NCBI RefSeq assembly: GCF_020382885.2
Contig: NC_058493.1
Location: 19,066,999 to 19,130,998, forward strand
Direction: 5' to 3'
DNA length: 64,000 nucleotides
Source of the DNA: Scatophagus argus
Taxonomy: Eukaryota; Chordata; Actinopteri; Scatophagidae
Part shown: positions 1 to 10,892 of the stretch, piece by piece
Layout of the letters: each line of letters starts with the position of its first letter
How positions within the stretch are numbered: position 1 is the first letter of the stretch
Notes under the pieces: generated by a model
Databases searched by the model: none
What the model saw: only the letters and a program-made list of their open reading frames with translations
What the model was told of the DNA's origin: nothing
Translations under genes and position numbers: made by a program

Positions 1-925
1 TGCCGAAAATGAATTCAAATGTTAAAAAAAAAAAATAACAAAAAAACACCTTCTTTCTTAAAGCTTATTTTGATATACCCCCCCCCCTCGCTATCCGCGG
101 ATCAGTACAGGAAATGCTTATTTTTACTTCTCTGAAAATCTAATTTTACACAAATAGGTCATCTCTAAATGGCACGCAGTGTATCACGACTTGGTGGAGA
201 CGCGCTGTTACGCAAAACATTCAAAAAAAAAAAAAAAAGAAAAGAAAAAGAAAAAATACGCCACCTCTCTGGCCTCAATGAGCAAAAACATGGAAGACGA
301 GAGGCTTTAGCTTGTGCTTAACGTGTTGCCAGACATGACGGTATGGATGCAGGCTGCACGGTATGCGGACAAACAAAAGCAGATAATGCACACTGAAAGC
401 ACACTGATAGTTCCGCCTCGGGGCTGCTTAAACAGGAGTTTGGTGGCGACCGACCAGCCAGCCAGCGGCAGGTCACATGTTGCAGCGTCATTGTGTAGTA
501 AAGTTACTGTAGTTGCAAGGAGGCTCCTCATTTCAGCTCCAGAGGTCTCTCATCCCGTGCTGCTGCCGCTGCGGCGTTTTCAGCATGCGACAACTTCAGT
601 TTCAGACGATCTCCAAAGGAGCCGTGCAGCCATGGGAGTGCATTACCTCAGCCATGCAATTTCCACCATCAATAATTTAATCTATTTGCTCCAAAGCTGA
701 AGAGATATCCTGAAGCTTGTCGGGAGAGCACAGAGAGGGGGAAAAAATATCGCTTAAGTAGCCTAAATTACTCAGGGAGTTGTCCAAAACATCCCAGATG
801 ACACTACTGTCCTGTTGAATGGTCTGTTTTACGACTGGGCAGTAAAAGGTATGTGTCTGTTTGTTTTTCGATAAGTTGTTCGGAGCACTTTGGCTTTGTT
901 TGATGCTGCTTGAGGGGGGAAAAAG

Positions 926-1009
926 GTGTGTGTGTGTGTGTGTGTGTTGGTGTTTGGGGGGGTGGAAGTAGGCTACAGGAGAGGGGAGGTGGTGGTGGTG
1001 GTGGTGGTG
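926..1009. repeat. GT and GGT microsatellites
   Basis: A GT run at 926-947 is followed, after a G-rich spacer, by a GGT run at 988-1009. It makes the shadow reading frames here look His-, Pro- or Gly-rich. Such runs are common and length-polymorphic in fish genomes. Confidence 0.9.
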
Positions 1010-1958
1010 CTGCTGGTGGGTGGGTGTGGGGTTGGGGGGGTCTAAAAGTAGCTCGATCAAGTCCGGTTATCCTGCGAACAGACAGCGCCGCAGCCCGAGA
1101 GGGGATATGTGTAACCTTATCCTCTCGTTCATTAATAAAAAACGGAGTTATTATGTTGATTGGGTTTCCAGTGGAGAGCACGGGCTCGGCAGATGTAATC
1201 TCGAGAAGCAGAAGAAAAAAAAAAAACAAAACAAACCAACAGTGTTGTTTCATTATCAGTGCAGCCTGAGCAATGTGTCTTCTTATTAGTGTTTCTCGTA
1301 AGTGGAAACAACCCAGCGTGCTTCTCTGTATGAAATCGACCACGTTTGAACATTTAAGTGCGACCTTGCGCCCATAAATAGCTCAATAAACTCTTTGTTC
1401 AGCTTGTCTATAGTCTATATTTGCTCATCTAATCTCTTGCACTGTGAGCAAACACAAACAAAACTCCACACAGTGTTTTTTTTTTTTATTATACTGTACT
1501 GTTGTTCTGGATGGGAGAAAACAAACAAAAAAAACAACTTTGATGAACTCATTAAGACTTTATAGGAAACCCGAGACCTAAACGCCCAGCTACGTCGGCC
1601 AATATATCCTGTTGGGTCTACTTCTCGCACTGAACAACTTCAAATTACCGGGCAGAATAAAGCACAGATTAAAATTAAGTCCCATTTATAGAGTGGTGGA
1701 AAACTCAGCTCATTTATGACAGCTTCTTGTGAAAATATCTTGTCCAAGAACTTATCCGAGGATCACAGCGGCACTCAAAGGGCTCGCTGGATGATGGTTT
1801 CATCATGCCTCCACCATGCACTTTCCAAAAAATGCAAATTATGGCCACATTTCTGGTCAGAGTGGTGGATAAATACCATAAAAGTTAACTTTATAGCCTG
1901 TTTACGATCACGCACGATCAGAACTGCTTGTGGGTCCTGGATAAGACATTTTGTTTTC

Positions 1959-2021
<63 letters not shown>
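1959..2021 (+). repeat. ATCT tetranucleotide microsatellite
   Basis: About 15 uninterrupted copies of CTAT/ATCT. The repeat is perfect, so it is probably young and length-variable. It reads as a Tyr-Leu-Ser-Ile repeat in one frame, which is not a protein. Confidence 0.95.
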
Positions 2022-4446
2022 ATTTCAGTGGAGGGATGGAAGGAAGGTGGAGGGAGGGAGAAAAGAGAAAGAGCTCTTGTTATTTCACGGTCTCACGCGA
2101 CCTCTAGTGTACGCAGTGAAGAACTGCAGGAGCTGTGTGTCTGTCGGTGTTCCTTCAGTGGTCAGGGGTAAGAGTTGGAGTTCAGAGTTGCATGTTCCTG
2201 CGTTAAAATGAACTATGGACTTTCACTGTTGAGACTGCATATGTTGATAAACCAGTCTGGCACTTTTAAGGATGTCTGTTTAGCTTTAAATGAGAGTCAG
2301 ATGGGATTTTGTAACCTTTCAGTTTTCAGCTGTTGCACACAGTATGGGAGGGACGCAGTGACTCGTTTGGATAGCACATATCACTCAGCAGCTATTTGAA
2401 TGCCTGGCTTTCTGTGGCAGTAGCCGGGGTTGGCCTGCAGGCCAGGTATAATCCCTCAGTGATGCTCATCTATTACTAAACGTGCTCTGAAACTGTGTCA
2501 AATTGAAAACAGATCTCAGAGAAGCAAGTCCTCCACATGTGTCAGCCATTACTGCAGACAACTCTAATTGCATTTTTTTTTAAAAAAAGTGCTGCATTGT
2601 GGCATGCAAGTAGGGGTGGGTGGGGTGGGGTGGATGGGTGGGGGTTCCTCGGGTTGAAATTTTGATATCATGTGCTGTGCTTTTCTCTTAATTTTTCTCC
2701 TTTGGCAAAGTGTGCTACAGTGTTGAACGTGACAAAACATGTTGCTAGGTAAATGGCTCTAACCAACACAGTTCTTGAGGAATAGAACAAAGACGGATGC
2801 CCACAAGGGAGCAGTGGTAGCGGGAGAGAACAAATGTTGCCATAGGTTATACATTTATATTCAAATGTAGTGGGTACATTTCACTCTTTCATTTCCCCTG
2901 TTTGATGTGTGTGCTTTTTCTCCCCGTCTAACGGTTCCTAAGATATCATACATGCTGTTGGTGAAGATTAAGCCATAAAGTGTGCTGACATATCCATGGA
3001 GGCTGGGGAACGTAACTGAATGTGTAACAATACTAGCCGTGCCAGGCCTTTCATGCCTTAGAGAAACTTTTCAGCATCTGTCAAAGGAGTCATTTATCGC
3101 TTTAATCCCCACCTGGCACAAAGAATAAATGCGAGGGTAAGTTACATATCCCGACCTTACAGCCGTGCTCTCAAAGCAGATGAACAGGTGGTCATCTGGA
3201 GACGTCAAAGCCAAACAGTAGACAGAGTGCACACACTCACCTGCTCCTATTGTTCTGGGTGTTTTATGCTCGGGGTGCGCTGTCATGAACAGGCGTGTTT
3301 GAGCGGCGGTTATTTCAGGTTTTATCTTTCTCCACTTCATGCTAAGTGATTTACGTTTTTTTGATCATACATGCATGACCATGACACAGCTGGATTGGCT
3401 GGATGTACCTGCTTTTCATTATATTTTAAACACTCTAGATGGAAGAAATGAAAAAAAAAAAAGTACATTTTATTCCAAACATTCCTCCATATGTGGTTCC
3501 TCCCTTGCTTTATTATTTATGCTTGTTGTGTTAACTCGCAAGCCGCTTTTTTATTAACTGCAAAACCCAGCGGTGCACATAAAACGTTCCTTCTCTGGAT
3601 GTATAAAACCAGAGCAAACCAATCAGTTGTCACATTTAGCCTCTAGTAGATATAAGCCAGAGATTCTCCACCAGTCCCACAGCAATTAAATGATTCATTG
3701 GCTTTATCGCATTTTAACAGGATGTTGATTGAGAGCATAAGCCATATTGATTGTCCTGATGGAAACAGGAAATCACAGAGATAGAAATAAAATCATTTGT
3801 TGTTCCCGGTGTGAGGATACCCAGGGGAATGGCATGCAATTACACACTGTTGAGTGGCATTACCCCCAGCAACCTCCTCCCATCCATTCTGTCCCCTATG
3901 GAGACCTGGAAGAGACGTCATCTGGTGGTTGTTATGCTGCGAAATGACGCTGGCACTCTCTCCACCCCCTGCTACTGCAATATTACCCCTGTGGTCTGTT
4001 ACGGAAGATGCAGCACTCTTCGTCTGCACCATTTCCAGCATGAAGTTTGACGCCTAACAGTAATCAGCCTGCCTTCATTTCCTTCATGTGGAAGTGGAAC
4101 CATTTGAGCGTGATGCTGATAATAATATCAGCCTAAATGCATCCTACACATAAAGCTCGTGACTGGCCTCGATCCCGTAAAACCTACATGATTTTCTGTG
4201 CTGGGAAGCCTCGCAGAAAATACTTGTTATTGGAACCAAACGCTTAACAATACTGAAGGGTTAATAAGCTTGATTTTGCATGTTAGATTGACTTTATAAT
4301 TAATGAAAAATGCACCATTCGCTCCGTATTTTTGGCTTCGTCCTCATTGTTGTTTTAATTGGTGAGAGGAAAAATACCCTCAACACATTGAAGGCAGCCC
4401 CTCCCTATGCCCTCCCTCTAACACACACACTCACACACTCTGGAGG

Positions 4447-4893
4447 AGCACGTCACTGAGCTTGGGGAATGAGTGGCTCATTAAGAAGAAGGATGTGATA
4501 TTCTGAAAAGAGACTGTGAGACTCCCAGCACATCTATTTTTAGACGAGATATCTCTATGGCAGTCACCGTGGTGTTGGTTAATTGCAGCAATGGCCCCAG
4601 ATACCAATTAAGAATGAAACAAATGCTTTTAAGGTGTAGTTTTCGCTCCTCCCTATACTGTAAAGGTCCTCGTGTCCGTTCTGAGTCAAGGCGGGATAGT
4701 GTTTGTTTGGTGTGCTCTCCTGTATCAAGTTGGGACATGCAGAATGCATTCAAAGCCTCGGCCAGGCTATTTTTAAACGAGCCCCTGTGGAAAGCAAGAT
4801 CCAGATTTTCTTTTCATTATGGTTGCTTTGTCTCAGGCTGTTGGATGTCCACCAGTTCATTAATTTGCTGTGAATCTTAGAGCTTCTCAAAGG
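4447..4893 (+). promoter_or_regulatory. candidate bdnf 5' non-coding exon with CRE-like site
   Basis: Seen: a CACGTCA word at about 4449-4455 (a CRE half-site within an E-box-like context), a moderately GC-balanced block, and a strong-looking splice donor AAG|GTAAGG at about 4893. Known: activity-dependent BDNF promoters in mammals use CRE/CaRE elements close to short non-coding exons that splice to the coding exon. The assignment is inference; no transcript evidence is available and the 5' end is arbitrary. Confidence 0.25.
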
Positions 4894-6098
4894 TAAGGGA
4901 TGCGTGTGTGCTCAAGGATGTATGTGCAGTATTTCTGCTACACCTGCCCAAAACCCCCTGCCGCACCCTCCTCCACCCAACAGGGCTTTGCTTATGTTTT
5001 GAGTTGCGCTCCAGAGCCGTGACATTGGTACTTTATTGTGCAGGGAAGGTGACACATCTTTCTGTCATTCAGTTTCCTCATGACATCCTGTTAGCTCATC
5101 CTGCGGTGCTCTCGCCGTCCACCTGCCAAAAAACAAACACTGTCCCTCAACAAGCTCCTGATTCCCGCTCATGACTCTAAAGTTCACCCTCAGACCTGTC
5201 TTACAGCACGGACCAGTTTTTAAAATAATAATAATAATAATGACACTGCAGCACTCGTGTTTGTCAGAGCCAACATGAACACATTTCCCACTCAGTCAGT
5301 CAGTAAATGCTGTCCATGTTGGGTTGATAATGGTGATTTTGTTCGTGGGGTAATATAGTCACAGTCAAAAGAGAAAACATGAGCTCCTCAAACAAACAAA
5401 ACCATATCCTTATGTCAACACACACAGAGCCTTTTCTGAATTTTACCAGCTCACACAAGTGACTCTCACGTGATTGTTAATTGCTATTATATCGCAAAGC
5501 GAACTGCATGACCTGACAAAGTTTAAGAACACGAAAATCCACCATGTCTTTCATGGAATTTTAACATTTGTTGAAGTTATGAGCTCTCAACGCTGACAAG
5601 ACAATGATTCATGCAGTGAGGGATGAAAAACAGATCCATAAAACTACACATCATCACACACTCTGGCAATTAACTGTACAGTTTAACACACCAGCAGATA
5701 AAATGCATAAATAATAACGAGCCTGTAAAGATGTGGTGACATCTATTTGTGTAATCTTATCTTTTGTAATAAGCGATCTCTGTGATGCTCAGCACAGGCT
5801 TTTGTACATTGCTGCCAACAAATAAAAATCTAAGCCAGACCTCACATAGGAACAGAATGATTACAGTTTGTAAACAATTTGAAAACGCTGATGACACAGC
5901 GCCAATATCAGTTTAGTAATGGGAAAAGAAAAAAAAGCAAAAAAGCAAACATTTTGTGATTATTCCAAAGCTACTGGCTCCCTTTTTGGCTTGCGTAGAA
6001 AGAGTAGTGGGTGTAAATAAGAGGAAAGGCTTCCACGGTACATTATGGATCAAGAATAAGCTAACTTCATTGAAAATACTCTCTGACTAACCTTCTTC

Positions 6099-6171
6099 TT
6101 CTCTCTCTCTCTCTCTCTCTCTCCCCCTCCCTCCCTCTTGTTTTCTGTATCCCCCCCCCCCCTCTCTCCAG
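6099..6171 (+). promoter_or_regulatory. bdnf 3' splice site with CT and C12 tract
   Basis: A pure CT run (about 6099-6122), mixed pyrimidines and a run of twelve Cs (6151-6162) lead to CTCTCTCCAG, the acceptor of the bdnf coding exon. The polypyrimidine tract is unusually long and made of slippage-prone repeats. Confidence 0.8.
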
Positions 6172-6192
6172 TTCCACCAGGTTAGAAGAGTG

Positions 6193-7002
6193 ATGACCAT
6201 CCTGTTCCTTACTATGGTTATTTCATACTTCAGTTGCATGAGAGCTGCGCCCCTGAGAGACGCCCCGGGCATGCGGGGCCATCGGACGGAAGGCTACTTG
6301 GGCGCCGCTGCGACGGCCGCACGAGGCCACGGGACTCCACAGAGCGGTGGTGGGCCAGGCCAGCGCGGGGAGCTGCCCTCGCTCACAGACACATTTGAGC
6401 AGGTGATAGAGGAGCTGCTGGAGGTGGAGGGAGAGGCGGCACAGCTGGGACAGGGGGCTGATAAGAGCCAGGGAGGTGGGGGCCCATCCTCTGTGGTCTC
6501 CACAGAGACCAAGGATGTCGACCTGTACGACTCGCGGGTGATGATCAGCAACCAAGTGCCTTTGGAGCCGCCGTTGCTCTTTCTTCTGGAGGAATACAAA
6601 AACTATCTGGATGCCGCTAATATGTCCATGAGGGTGCGGCGACACTCCGACCCCTCACGGCGTGGAGAGCTCAGTGTGTGTGACAGTATTAGCCAGTGGG
6701 TGACAGCTGTGGATAAAAAGACGGCAATAGACATGTCTGGGCAGACAGTTACCGTCATGGAAAAGGTCCCTGTCCCCAACGGCCAACTGAAGCAATACTT
6801 TTATGAGACCAAATGCAACCCCATGGGGTACACAAAGGAGGGCTGCAGAGGAATAGACAAGCGGCATTATAATTCCCAATGCAGGACAACCCAGTCCTAC
6901 GTGCGAGCGCTCACCATGGATAGCAAAAAGAAGATTGGCTGGCGGTTTATAAGGATAGACACTTCATGTGTATGCACATTGACCATTAAAAGAGGGAGAT
7001 AG
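6193..7002 (+). CDS. bdnf: brain-derived neurotrophic factor precursor
   Basis: Secreted neurotrophin, ligand of TrkB and p75NTR, supporting neuronal survival and synaptic plasticity. The whole preproprotein (269 aa) lies in one exon, as in all vertebrates. Residues 1-18 form the signal peptide ([13 protein letters not shown]...). The prodomain carries a Gly/Ala-rich insert, so the precursor is longer than human (247 aa). It ends in the furin site RVRR, and the mature chain (119 aa, starting [15 protein letters not shown]) is nearly identical to mammalian BDNF with all six cystine-knot cysteines. One visible difference is Tyr for Trp in KRHYNSQC. The exon begins at 6172 after an acceptor AG; bases 6172-6192 encode FHQVRRV in frame before the Met. 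If an upstream exon ends in ATG, the longer MFHQVRR start known from other vertebrates is available. Downstream lin7c is on the same strand, as in human. Identification is certain. Confidence 0.99.
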   Translation: MTILFLTMVISYFSCMRAAPLRDAPGMRGHRTEGYLGAAATAARGHGTPQSGGGPGQRGELPSLTDTFEQVIEELLEVEGEAAQLGQGADKSQGGGGPSSVVSTETKDVDLYDSRVMISNQVPLEPPLLFLLEEYKNYLDAANMSMRVRRHSDPSRRGELSVCDSISQWVTAVDKKTAIDMSGQTVTVMEKVPVPNGQLKQYFYETKCNPMGYTKEGCRGIDKRHYNSQCRTTQSYVRALTMDSKKKIGWRFIRIDTSCVCTLTIKRGR

Positions 7003-7589
7003 TGTATAAAATGTATAGATTTTATTGAAGAGTTTAAAAAAGAGAATAAAGAGAAAATATCTATTTGTATATATACATAACAGGGTAAATTATTCCGTCA
7101 AATGAAAATTTTATGGACTGCATGTAAAAAAAGAAGTTTATACAGTAAAAGTGATACTACAGTCTATTTATTGAACATATTCATGACCTTGTAAACAATT
7201 AAAAAAAATCTGATCAGTCATTTGCGCCCAGTTTAAATTACTATATCACATTCCTCCAGACATTGTGATTTGTTTACGTTGCCAAGAACTACAAAATGAA
7301 GGAAAAAAAATAAAAAAAAAAACAGGCAAGGAATGAGAGAGGACAGTTTCATCTTCAAAAGCTTGCATGCTGCTTCAATTGTGAATTGAGAAATTCTCCA
7401 CTTACAAAAAAGGATATGATGCTGACCAAAAAACATTCCGTTTACATATTCAGCAGAAAACAATTTTCCTCTCAATTTATCTGTTTACTGTTCTAAACTT
7501 CTCAAGGTAATGTTGGAATTACATTCTATGTCAAGGTGCTGTTGTCAAAGCTTTGCTGTTTATTTTTTTATCCCCACCAGAGGACAAGA

Positions 7590-7609
7590 TATATATATAT
7601 AAAAAAATG

Positions 7610-7640
<31 letters not shown>

Positions 7641-7641
7641 A
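7590..7641. repeat. AT microsatellite in bdnf 3' UTR
   Basis: Interrupted TA repeat, inside the probable 3' UTR shortly before the AATAAA signal. It could form an AU hairpin in the RNA. Confidence 0.9.
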
Positions 7642-7730
7642 AATTTATTCATTGACATGTTTCTGGGTTAATATTATTCATTTTGTATGTTGTGAAGTTG
7701 TTTGCAATATTAAACTGAAATATTTGAAGA

Positions 7731-7736
7731 AATAAA
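7731..7736 (+). terminator. poly(A) signal, bdnf
   Basis: AATAAA, 729 bases after the bdnf stop codon. Confidence 0.6.
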
Positions 7737-7740
7737 AATG

Positions 7741-7861
7741 ACTATAGGCAACTGAAAAACAAAATCAATGTCGATAAAGTTTCAACAGTGCACTTCCAGG
7801 TAGGATAAATAACTTTACTATACAGACAGGGAGGACAACAGACACACACATGCACACACAA

Positions 7862-7893
<32 letters not shown>

Positions 7894-10392
7894 ACATGCA
7901 TGTGCTGCCAAGATCAACCAAATTAAAATCATGAACGACCAAGATCAATAACAGTGAATTTAGTAACTTCAACTTTTACAGGCCGCAAGGAAATAACGTA
8001 TTTCCAGTGGCAGATGAGCCAACGCATTGGGTAACTCATAGCGACCACAATAATCACAGTGTCATGGGTGGAGATGATTTATATTTTGCACTCCTTGATG
8101 TGGAAAAATACTCCTAAACCATATCCCGCTCCCCACTAGCACATTACTGGAACACAAACTCCCTTCACGTCCGTTTACACTTTGGCATCTATACTCTGTT
8201 GATCAGAGATTTACTTGATGGTGGCTCGAGTTGTACATGTGATATATACACAACTACAGCACTTGACGACACAAGAAATGTGCTTACACATGGAAGGGTA
8301 AAATAGAACAAAGGGGCCATGGTTGTATGTGACACATGCCTGAGTTTGACAGTGATGGATTCACCCACATATACGTTTGAGTACATTCAAAACACGCAGC
8401 CAATATTTTTCTGTCACCGCGTGGCAGTCCCACCTTTAGATCTTACTTTATGCAGCAGTACGTTCACTGTGATCAGAAGTAAAAGGTATCTGGGTTAGAA
8501 AACTACTGCAGCTTCATATCAACATCCTCTACAGCAGATTGTATCTCAGTGACATCATGACAGCCCGTCGCTTGCCAAGACGAGATGCCACTGTTTAAGG
8601 TCGTAGCAGGATAACAATCAAATGTGTTCAAATTCTCATCTTAATATCACGAAATCCTTCAAAATTAATCATAACATAACATATATAACACTCATATATA
8701 AAAAAATCAAACACAAACCTTCACCAAAGCTTCAATTATGTCCTACGCTCGTCTTATATGTGACCCCAACCAACTCGTTACGTCTTCTTCATCAACCTGA
8801 AGGTAAGTTTAAGTCTGAAGAGAACAAAATAAACCACAGAGATTTGGAAAAACACACAGCTGAAAAGAGAAAACCTTTTCATGAACAGACGAAAGATTTT
8901 CTCCTTCCCTCGGATCCTCCAGAGGAGGCTGATGAAGATGCTGTAAGTTACTTTCCTTTAACAGAAACCGAGGACACCGAGTCTCTATGCCACCGTCTGA
9001 GAAAGAAGACAAGCATGCAGTAGTGTCTCTCAGACGATCCATTGTCATGAACAAAAGCTAACGAGGTTTCCTGTCATTGCCACACTATACAGACAGGAGA
9101 ATTTTTCTATAGTCCCACAGGTAGAAAAGCAGTTGTTATGCCTTGCTCTTCAAAGAAAAAAAAATCCACCTTAAGATAGAACTGGAATGATATAGTAAGA
9201 TTTTTCCTGCATGTCTGAGCATTAACAATCCCCAGCACACAGGAAAATGAAGCAAACTCTCTGCAATGTATCTTAGACAAGGTATTCTGAGCTTGCTACA
9301 TCTATCATCGGTAGAAGATTTGGGCTATTTCTGATAAATATAGCTTAATTAATAGAAAACTGTCACTCATCAGTCACATCTTTATTAAAGTAATGGAACA
9401 AAATGGCTCTGAATTCGCCACTTCACAATGAAGTCCATGTTTGAAAAAAAGCCCAGCTTATATTATCTTTGTTGAGCATAAATACTGCATGAATGAGTAG
9501 ATTTCACATTACAATGTCAAATTACTTTGATCCAGAGCTGAACAAGTAGAGAGAAATCAGCTTAACATTTGAAACAATCAATGGGCCTATTGTATAAAAA
9601 AAAAAAAGGCAAAATTGCTGTTCCTCCTCTCAATGTGGTTCTTTCATTGAAGTGTGTTATGCCTCTGGCCACCCCCTCCGATTCAGTTACGTCTTAGCTG
9701 TCAAAGGAAAACACTTTATATGTCATCACCAGCTGGGGTGTGGTCAGAGGTGAATCATACTTGAAAGTTGCAGCCCGCAGAGAGCAGTGCAGCAGCAATT
9801 TTCTGCAGTGATGTACCAGAGTCTCAAGAAGGTGTGCAGCGCATAACCAGTAGATGGCAGCAGAGAGAGAGAGAGAGAGCACTCTTCCCAGGTGCCAGCA
9901 AAAAGCCAAAGAAGCTTCTGGCTGGTTCCTTATCACCACTGTAGAGGACATAATAACAAGCCCATGAGCCACGATGCACCAAACAACCGATGACTGCTGA
10001 TTTTGTTGACTGAATGATTATTAAATGGTGATATGGAACTCGGATCACAGTGGGCAACTATCGCCACCTTTTTCCTAGAAGTTGGCCAGCAAATTCCGTT
10101 GCCCATTACAGCCATGGGTGATATTGTGGTGTATTGATAAAAGAAATATGCAGTCATGCTAATTGTACAAAGGGATGAGATAATACATAAAAATTTAATA
10201 ACTCGTGGGATATTTGTGAATGTATAATTTATTTTTTTGGAGATTTATCATTTAAAAACATTTACTGATTTGCCATGAGGCAAAAGGCCTTGGGTTTTGG
10301 GTCACGAGCAACTATTTAATACAGAAAATAACATGTTGAGTTCGGTGCCTTTCCACTGTACGAGGATTACGTGAACGCACCATGACACTGTC
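7741..10392. other. bdnf-lin7c intergenic region
   Basis: No gene seen. It contains a CA microsatellite (about 7841-7897) and an AG run near 9863. It could include a distal bdnf 3' UTR. Short open frames here match nothing I recognise. Confidence 0.5.
7841..7897. repeat. CA microsatellite
   Basis: Near-continuous CA dinucleotides with a few interruptions, just past the bdnf poly(A) signal. Confidence 0.9.
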
Positions 10393-10892
10393 AGCTAGCC
10401 TAGCCGGCTAAATTGGCTAATCTGATTTATCGTCTCGGTTAAGCGCACGTAACGCTAGACAGGATTACCAAATTTAGTTTCTCATATTTATCGTTTAACG
10501 CAATATCTGTCTGACGTCAAATAGCCACCTATTTCAGTAATGGCATCGCTTGGGGAGCCCGTGCGGTTGGAAAGAGGTAAAGTTAATCGGCTAGCTAGTG
10601 TTAGCATAGAAATATTTGTTGTGATGCCAGAAAGACATTAAGCTAGCTTAGCTAGCGTTAGGCAAATGGGGCTGCTGATGGTTATTGACAACATATTTTC
10701 TTGTTTAGTTAGCTAACGTAGCGTTAACGACGTCACAGCTAACGTAAACGTTTGAGGATTTGATATGCATGTTCTTGGCAGTGAGTTAAGGTAACGATAG
10801 TTTTCACGGCTACATTGTGTTACTTAGGGCACTATCAGAGCTAACTAGGGTTAGCTAATCATAGTAGCCAGAGACAGAAGCTAACCTAGCTT
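10393..10892. promoter_or_regulatory. lin7c promoter and first-intron GCTAGC/GCTAAC cluster
   Basis: Around the lin7c start codon lie a perfect CRE, TGACGTCA (10512-10519), and at least six clusters of GCTAGC, GCTAAC, TTAGCTA and reverse complements (10393-10420, 10588-10606, 10641-10660, 10706-10744, about 10839-10858, 10878-10892). The CRE position just upstream of the ATG is typical of a TATA-less promoter. The role of the GCTA words is unknown; the same word family recurs at most other gene starts in this window. Confidence 0.5.

Larger units (their letters stand above)
1..6171 (+). other. bdnf upstream region and intron
   Basis: No coding gene is supported here. By position this is the 5' part of bdnf, which in vertebrates has several alternative non-coding first exons spliced to one coding exon. 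I see scattered simple repeats (GT, GGT and ATCT arrays, a CT tract) and a GC-richer, CpG-containing part near 300-650 and 1050-1130 that may hold a promoter. Open frames in this stretch have no recognisable protein content and overlap low-complexity sequence. Transcript starts cannot be placed by eye. Confidence 0.5.
7003..7740 (+). other. bdnf 3' UTR (proximal part)
   Basis: AT-rich, with stretches (about 7020-7260) that resemble the strongly conserved vertebrate bdnf 3' UTR as I remember it. An AATAAA signal at 7731-7736 is a likely poly(A) site. Known: BDNF has short and long 3' UTRs that steer mRNA location. Whether a longer form extends past 7740 cannot be settled from sequence alone. 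Confidence 0.65.

Noticed and set aside
314-700. Open frame of 128 codons on the plus strand upstream of bdnf
   Set aside because: No domain, low similarity to any family I know, and located where bdnf 5' non-coding exons are expected.
804-1343. 179-codon minus-strand frame rich in His, Pro and Thr
   Set aside because: Composition comes from GT and GGT microsatellites; the rest is not protein-like.
6223-6645. Antisense frames over the bdnf coding exon
   Set aside because: Shadows of a GC-rich coding exon; no independent features.
8622-9023. 133-codon frame downstream of bdnf
   Set aside because: Lys/Asn-rich, no recognisable motif, in AT-rich flank; probably chance.
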